DNA from: Turritopsis dohrnii
Lineage: Eukaryota > Cnidaria > Hydrozoa > Anthoathecata > Oceaniidae
DNA: 64,000 nt
Reading direction: 5' to 3'
Assembly (NCBI GenBank): GCA_027922465.2
Contig: BQMF02000296.1
Span: 310,001-374,000 of the forward strand
In this document: piece after piece, positions 52,601 through 61,600 of the stretch
How positions within the stretch are numbered: the first letter of the stretch is position 1
Layout of the letters: each line of letters starts with the position of its first letter
Notes under the pieces: model-generated
The model's input: the letters and a program-made list of their open reading frames with translations, nothing else
The model's database searches: none
What the model was told of the DNA's origin: nothing
Position numbers and translations under genes: made by a program

Positions 52601-55600
52601 TAATTCATATAATAATTTGTGATTTCTGGTAATCTGTGTAATGACTTTATGATATTTTCTTTATAATTAAGGAACATGTTCATCTCAACAATGTGACCAA
52701 TTCTCACAATGTCTTTCAACGACTGATGGAGAATCTAAATGCATCTGTTCTTCATGTCCTGAAGATTATTATCAGCCTATATGTGCCAGCAATAATCGAA
52801 GATATGCTAGCGAGTGCCACATGAAACGGTACATGTGCCAGAATAATGAAGTGTTGGCTGCTGTACAAATGGATGCCTGCAGTAAGTAATGTCATAAGTT
52901 TTGGATAGTTTGAGTGTGTGTCAGTTTATGTTCAAGAAGAATATTTGCACTTCTTTTAGGATTTAACAAAATGCAAGATATTATTTATTTGGTTGATCTT
53001 TCAAAGTTCACAACAGCCTCTGATCTACAGAGAATTAAGTTATACTTACAAGCTGCATTGACAAGTTTGCAAGAATCTGACAATGGAAAATTAAGAGTGG
53101 GTATTGTTATATATGGCAACAAAACAGTTGCTCCATTTTTATCACTGGATGAAAAATTGTCAGACGTTACTCTTCAAAGTCAAATTGAAGCAATTGAGTT
53201 ATTTGGTGGTGATGCTAATTTAGAAGAAGGCATTTCATTTGCAACCAGCATGTTCATACCTCGGCAAGACTTTGCAAAAGCAGAAAAATCTCTTGTGATA
53301 TTATCCTCAGCAGATGCTGTTGCATCTACCAGTCAGTTGGATGATGTTATTAAAACATTTAAAAGAGACAGCCACTTTAAGTTTACATTTGTCATTTATG
53401 ACAAGAAAGAGGCTACTACCGGCACATTACTTGGGTTTTTGAGTCATCCTGATCAAAGTGTTTTTATTGAAGAATCTGAAAGTTTTTCATCACAATTTGA
53501 TGATATTGATAAAGCCATCAAAGCATCTGGTAACAATCCCTGAATTTAATAACTTAATATCTTTAATTGCAGTTTTTTGTAGTTTATCCTTTAAACTTTA
53601 AAAATTAATTATTGTTTTTATAGCTTTTGAAAGCTCTTCAGATGTTGGTCTTATTTTCTTGTCATCTCAAGATTCCAGTGCTATCTTCCAAAAGCAGAAG
53701 GAATTTGCAAAGAAACTGGTAGATAATGTTAAAATTAGTAAATCCAATACTTTGTTTGGTATCATACAAAATGGAAAAGAGATAAAGATTGTTCAGAATA
53801 TTGGTGATGAAGTAACAAAAGCTGGCACACTGTCAAGAGTAGAATCTCTACGTTATGAAAATGCTAATGGAAGACTTACAGATTTAAAAGGTTCCATCAT
53901 CCAGTTATTGTCTGAAAATTCTTTACGAATGACAAAATCAAAATCTGTTTTCATCTTTTTGGATGGAAATATCATTACCACCATGTTAAGACAAGATCTT
54001 AACTTCAAGCCATTTGTTTTTAATGACATCAAACCTTTTTTTGTTGTCATTGGTAAATTGTTAAAGAATGACAGAAATGTTTTACTCAAATATGTTAATA
54101 GTTCATCACAGATCATTAATCCTCTTGATGTTGAAGATTTTGATTCAAATGATGTGATGAAATTGTTTAAGCCTGGTAGGTATTCCTGTTTCAGTAATGA
54201 TTATTCTATCCCTTACTTCTTGGATTATATTTTCTCTCTTTAATTTTGGCATGACGTCTATTGTTAAAGCTGGTTGATATTATTCCTTGATATCTATAGA
54301 TGTCTGTAGCAGGTCTTCCTGTGATTCGAACTCAGTTTGTGTGGAATCATCAACTGCTACACCTCAATGTGTGTGTCCCTCATGTGAATTCCAAGACTAC
54401 TCGCCAGTGTGTACAGATATTGGAAAAACATATGCAAGTACTTGTCATGTGAGAAAGGAAAGTTGCTTATCGAATATAGCTATCAAAATTGTTGATGACA
54501 AGGCATGTGGCCTTCGTGATGTTTCAGAAAATGTTCACATTGTAATAGCCATCGATACTTCCAATACATTGACTGAAAAGGATATCAAGAAAGTTCAAGC
54601 ATTCATTAAAGCAACATTGTCATCCTATGATATTCAATCTGGTAAAGTTACTGTCACAATTATGTTTTTTGGTGGACTAGTTAAGATTTTTCCAGTTGTA
54701 ACACAAGAGGAACAAATGGAATTTTTTCTGTCAAAATTAAGGAAAGTGGGTGGTAGAGCCAGTATTTCCAGTGTTCTGGAAATAATTGACAAGAAAGTAT
54801 TTAAAGAATTGAGTTCAAAAAACAAGCGGATTGTCATGCTTATCACTAGTTCATCAGCAAAAGAAATAGATTTGCCGTTATTGACCAGATTGACAAAAAG
54901 TTTTGACAAAAAGAAAGTAGCTATGGTTGTTATGGAAATTGGTAAATCTCTTAACACAGTAATTGGAAACGTAATTAAAAGCCCAAACAAAGTTTTGAAA
55001 GTTGATGATGTTGATGGTCTTCCAGATTTGATTGACGAAGTTGAGGATATATTTGGAAACTTTATTAGTAAGTGAAAGTATAATATACTTTAGATAAAGC
55101 TCTTGCAGTGACATTACAATATATCTTTCTATTTCCTTCTTAGCTACACCAAAGAAATTAGACTTAGCCATTTTACTAGGTCCTGAAGATAGTAATGAAC
55201 TGAAAAGAACTCAAATAGATTTCATAAAAAAAATATTATCAAATCTCACACTATCTGATGTTGCTCTCAAGGTTGGAATAGTTACATATGGGAAAAACTC
55301 CTTGATAAACTACAAATTGGGAGATGTTGCCAACATGAATGAACTTAATAATGCTCTATCAACATTAAAACTCCAAGGAAATGGCTTTGATCAGGTGGAA
55401 TTACTTAAACTGTTATCATCTAAATTCTTCACTGCAACATACGGTTCACGTAAAAACATTCCCAAAGCTATATTGCTTTTTACAACAAAAACTTTGTCAG
55501 GAGGTAAATATCTAGAAGTATTAGAAGGTGATGGGATAAAGGTTGTTATTGTTGGACTTGGTGAAAATGTAGATCCAGTTTCAACAAAAATACTTATCAA

Positions 55601-58600
55601 TGATAAGGAATTAGTATACTTACCAAGATCAAGTGATGAACTTCAAACCCTGTTAAAGTCAATACAAGATTCACTCTTAAAGCCAAGTTAGTATAACTTT
55701 TCGGTTAATGTTTATACAGGATGACCTCTTCAACCTACTAAGGCATAACTAGTCATAACTAAACATTTACATACTTCTTTACTTTTACTTAATTATGCTT
55801 ATAGTAAAACATTCTTCCTCCTACTCATTGATGAACTTATTGATTCAATTTAGACACATGCGCAGCAAAGAAATGCCACGATTATGGAACTTGTGTTGTG
55901 ACAGCTATATCTTCCGCAATTTGTTTCTGTTCAGTCTGTGATGGCAAATATCAACCAGTTTGCTCAAATAGAGGAATAACTTATGCCAGTAAATGTAGAT
56001 TACAAAGAGCTGCTTGTTTGAAAGAAAGAAAAGACTTTGTTGCTAAGGAAGAGGCTTGTGGTATGTTCATTTCAACTCTGGAAATATAAGGACCTTATAA
56101 AATTAATCAACTCAAACTGTCTCTTAACTGTGTATTTTAATTTTTTATTTTGATTTACTTTGATGTTTTTGTTTTTGCAGGAATCAATCAGAAACTTCAA
56201 CTGAACTATGTTTTGGATTCATCTCAAGACACAACTGCAGATCTGTTTGAAAGTATGAAAGCATTTGTTCAAGGGTCAGTGAAACTATTTAGTGTACATC
56301 CAGATTCAACTCGTGTTGGTATCACTTCATTTGGTGACAAAGTGGACACTCAATTACCATCGTACGCAACTAGCATATCCATGACCCAGAAACTACTAGA
56401 AAATACTCCACGTGTTGGTGGGAAACGAGATATTTTAAATGCTTGGAAATTCTTGATTGATAATGCAAAAATGTTGAAGAGGCCGAATGCTGCAAGTGCA
56501 ATAGTCTTTGTACTCTCTGGTAGAATTTCAGATTTTGATGAAAAAGAATTAAAAGCAAAAGCTAGTGATTTGATACAACAAGGTGTACACTTATTTGTAA
56601 TCACAATCGGTGAAAATGCTCTCTACGAAGTTTCTCTTCTATCTGGTAATGAAAGGAACGTTTTCATTGCTGAAACCACCCATGATGTCCCTGACAGCAT
56701 CAGTAACTTTGAAAGGTTTATTGGGGAACTTTTGAGTAAGTGTTTTATTGAAAGATGCTGTTTTTAATTAGACCTTGACTGAAGCTGTTCTATATTCTTG
56801 TTCTTACTTTTTTAGGTCCATCAGAGATGGCCAACTTGGCTATTTTACTTGGAAATTCTAAATCTTTTGATAGTGTCAAATCACAAATGATAAGTCATCT
56901 TAAAAAATTGAAAATTTCTGACCGTGATGTATTACCTGCCATAATTACTTATGGAAGCTCCGTTGATGTTAAGTCTTCAATCGGAGATATTAAAACGTTA
57001 AACGCGGCTGTCAATCAAGTAAAAAATACTAAAAATCCATCAAAAGGCGAAACCTTAATTCAGAGTCTCACTGTTGCTAAAGATGTTTTAACAAAAAGGA
57101 GACCTAATGCTTTAAAAACCATATGGTTGGTGATATCAAACAAAATCCAAGACATTCCGGAATTCAAAGACAAGTCGAATGAACTAAGGCAAGCTGGGTT
57201 CCAAGTGGTTCTTTACGTAACAGATGATGTGAATCAGAAAGAAATTGATCAAGTTGGTTCTGACGTTGAGGTCGATATTGAAATTTTTACCGTCTCAGGT
57301 AAATCTACAGACAAAGATGATGACAACGATGATACTGTGGATGACTTGTCTAAGATCAATACAGTTAGATCAGGTAGGAGCCATTGTTATCAAGGAAAAA
57401 CTTTGTAAAACTTAATTGGGTCATTGACTATTTGATTTGTGTAAAGGTGGTCAGCAAGTAATTATATTAAATATATCAATTTCAGATCCATGCAAAGTAA
57501 ATGAATGTTCCCGTTCATCAATCTGTATTGCAAAACAAGATCGAACATCAGAATGTGTTTGTCAGTCGTGTGATGCGACACATTATGAGCCAGTTTGTGG
57601 TGACAATGGCATGACATATGCTTCTCAGTGTTATTTGAAAAAGTACAATTGCGAAATGGGAACCAGCCATTCTTCAGTTTCAAGAAGACCTTGTGGTGCG
57701 TGATTTTTGTTATTATTCCGTTTTCCATCACATTTTGATCCTAAGTTTGTCACATTTTGGAATAAGTCTTAAAATGAATGATCTTTTTATTATTTTAAGG
57801 TATCCAAGAGAATGTTGAAATTATCTATTTGATTGATAATTCACAAAATATGCCAGCTGGTTATCTCGACTATATTAAGAACTATATATCTGCAAGTTTG
57901 TCATCCTATCAACTTCCATCAAATGCTTCCCGTGTTGGTTTTGTTATTTATCATCCAACAAAACAGGAAATGCTTGTGAATTTTATAAAGTCAGGATCGA
58001 AAGATGCCATAACATATGAGATAAGCAGGATCAGGGAATCTTTGGCACAGCCAGATTTCAGAAAAGCTCTAAGCTTTGTGAAATCTAATGTATTTGATCA
58101 ATCAGCAAGTAATAAAATCCAATCTCAACAAATCCTTGTTATAATCACACAAAATGGAGACATTGTCAATGAACCACAGCAAACAAATGGGATTGCGGAC
58201 TCCCTGAAGAGGAACGGTGTCCATATTGTCGTTGTTGGAATTGGTCAGGTGGATCCTGCGGTAGTTAAAATGGCAACTGACGGGGACAAAGCTATTAGAA
58301 TCAAACAAGTAGAGCAACTTCCAGAAAGTCTTGGAAACCTTGAGCAACTTGTAGCGTTACTCGCTGGGAAGCCAATCCTGTCTGATATTGGTTTTGTCAT
58401 TGGTTCTGAAACTGAAAGTGGATTGGCCAAGCAAAAGTCCTTCATCTTGCAAATGCTGGCAAAATACCGTATATCGGAATCATCAACTCAACTGAGTGGT
58501 TATTCACGGCATTCTAATCAAGGAATATTTCTATCTTTTAATGAAGGAATGCGAAAGTTGAATATAGAAAATGCATTGAAAGATACGAACTTTGGAAACC

Positions 58601-61600
58601 CTGTTAAGAATCTTTTGGCATCATTAGAAGGTGTTAATAAGGAAATGTTTACATCAAGGAATGGAGAAAGGAAAGAAGCATCAAACTCCATTATTATTTT
58701 CGTTGATGAAATTCCAGAAAACCCCGAAAGTCTAAAAGAACGCATTAAGAAATTTAATGAGAGAGACATAAAAGTTTTGTTTGTTGTCATGAAAAAATCT
58801 CCTGGTGCTGATAACTTCCCAACACTAGTTGACATCCCAAACAGTAATGTGGTCACTTCTGATGATGGCAAGGAAAATACTGTTAACCAAATAGTGGCAG
58901 CAACAACTAAAGGTTTGTTTCTTTCCATGTATCTAGATGTATTCGTATTTCCTGTGTTAACAAATGCATTTTAGATGTAAAGTGTTGTAGTTTTTTGTCA
59001 GAGTAGAAGAATTTATTGAAAAACTGTCAATTTTGATTTTGAATTTGAAATTTTCTTGTGCAGATGCTTGCAAGTTAAAGAAGTGTTTGTATTATTCAAC
59101 ATGCGTGGTAACACCTACCAACCAAGGAAAATGTATGTGTCCAACATGTAATTTTATTGGGTACAGCCCTGTATGCGGATCAAATGGTCGGTCTTACGAA
59201 AGTAATTGTGCTCTACAGAGAGATTCGTGTTTGCAGCAAAGAGATATTGTAATGATTGATGAAAAGCCATGTGGTAAGAAGATGTTCATTTTCTATCTGC
59301 ATCATTCTTCCAGATTTTATCAAAACTGAAAACTTCTTATGTTTCCATAGGGTTGACTAAAACATTGAATTTGGTATATGCTTTTGATACATCTGCCAAG
59401 ATCTCTAATGAGCAGTTTGAAAGACTCAAGCAACTGGCACTAGCCACTTTGGATTTATACAACACGTCCTCAACCATTAACGTACTTGGATTTACAGATG
59501 AGGTGAAGAAAATAATAACAGTAAATGGTGTTGAAACATTTGATTCTGTAAAAGCCAGCATCAACAATATAGAGCAAAGTGACGGAACTCCAGATTTCAA
59601 CAAAGTCCTGGACTATTTGAAACGAAATGTTGTTCCCGATACCAAGAGCAAATATGTGCTTATTCTATTCACCCATGGTAACAGCATTCCTTCTGCCCAG
59701 CTAACAGATGTTCAGACGAAGCTTCCTGGTTTTGTTTCCATCGCTGTTTCCATAAGTGATCCTTACGACAAATACAAATACTTCCACGAAGTCGTTGTCA
59801 AAGATGAATCTGATTTGCCAAGCAGTCTTGGAGATATTGAAAAGAAGATTGGCAAACATGTCGGTAAGTAACTTCTGTATTAAAACATAAGTCAAAATGT
59901 TGAAGTTTGTATAGAATGAAGTTTCAAATCAATGAAACAGTTTAGTGGAAGTTTGTAAAAGCATAGTTGTTATTGAGTCTATCGTCATTTAGGTATTGCA
60001 GATAAACTTGATTTGGCATTTGTGATGGGTGCAACTGGATCGAATTCCGAGCAAACATTCATTAAACAACAGCAATTTGTTATCAACTTGTTGGGAGACT
60101 ACATTATATCGGAACAGCACACACTCTTTGGATTAGTTACATATGATGTGAAGACTTTGTTGAAGATTGGTGAGGTGAAAAACAATGAAATGGCCACCAA
60201 CAGATTGATGAAGCTGTCACCATCAGATTCTGGAAGGAATTTAGCTCCTGCTTTAACTTATGTTTCTGGGGAGTTATTGTCTGTAAGGAATGGTGGTCGT
60301 GAAAATGTCCAAAAAGTTGTCTTAATCTTTTTGGACGACGAGAATCAAATCAGTGCAGAAGTGAAGTCAAGCATCAAACAAATGGAGAACGAGAAGGTCA
60401 AAGTTGTTTTAGTTGGGATTGGATCCATGGTCAACCCAGAAAGCCTAAGGAAATTGACCATCAACCCAGAAGATGTTATATATGTAGATAAAGATACTGA
60501 TCTTGATAAGAAGAAAGATCAAGTGGAAGATCAGATAAAAACAGGTATATTTGATTGTGATGCTAGCATACTAATGATCTACCTCAGTTATAACATTTGC
60601 AGTGATTTCTCTATGCATTTTTATTTTTCCAGGTTCAGGGAAATGTATTAAAAGGAACTGCCAACTTTATTCCTCGTGTGTTTACAAATCAGATGGAAAT
60701 ACCAAGTGTGTTTGTCCGGTGTGTGAGAACAGGAATTTTTACTCCCCTGTTTGCTCAAATAGGGGAATAACTTATGCCAGTAAATGTAGATTACAAAGAG
60801 CTGCTTGTTTGAAAGAAAGAAAAGACTTTGTTGCTAAGGAAGAGGCTTGTGGTATGTTCATTTCAACTCTGGAAATATAAGGACCTTATAAAATTAATCA
60901 ACTCAAACTGTCTCTTAACTGTGTATTTTAATTTTTTATTTTGATTTACTTTGATGTTTTTGTTTTTGCAGGAATCAATCAGAAACTTCAACTGAACTAT
61001 GTTTTGGATTCATCTCAAGACACAACTGCAGATCTGTTTGAAAGTATGAAAGCATTTGTTCAAGGCTCAGTGAAACTATTTAGTGTACATCCAGATTCAA
61101 CTCGTGTTGGTATCACTTCATTTGGTGACAAAGTGGACACTCAATTACCATCGTACGCAACTAGCATATCCATGACCCAGAAACTACTAGAAAATACTCC
61201 ACGTGTTGGTGGGAAACGAGATATTTTAAATGCTTGGAAATTCTTGATTGATAATGAAAAAATGTTGAAGAGGCCAAATGCTGCAAGTGCAGTAGTCTTT
61301 GTACTCTCTGGTAGAATTTCAGATTTTGATGAAAAAGAATTAAAAGCAAAAGCAAGTGATTTGATACAACAAGGTGTACACTTATTTGTAATCACAATCG
61401 GTGAAAATGCTCTCTACGAAGTTTCTCTTCTATCTGGTAATGAAAGGAACGTTTTCATTGCTGAAACCACCCATGATGTCCCTGACAGCATCAGTAACTT
61501 TGAAAGGTTTATTGGGGAACTTTTGAGTAAGTGTTTTATTGAAAGATGCTGTTTTTAATTAGACCTTGACTGAAGCTGTTCTATATTCTTGTTCTTACTG

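Noticed and set aside
54634..58928. Long minus-strand open frames (up to 136 codons) opposite VWA exons
   Set aside because: They are shadows of the + strand coding exons, with serine/leucine/phenylalanine-rich composition and no domain.
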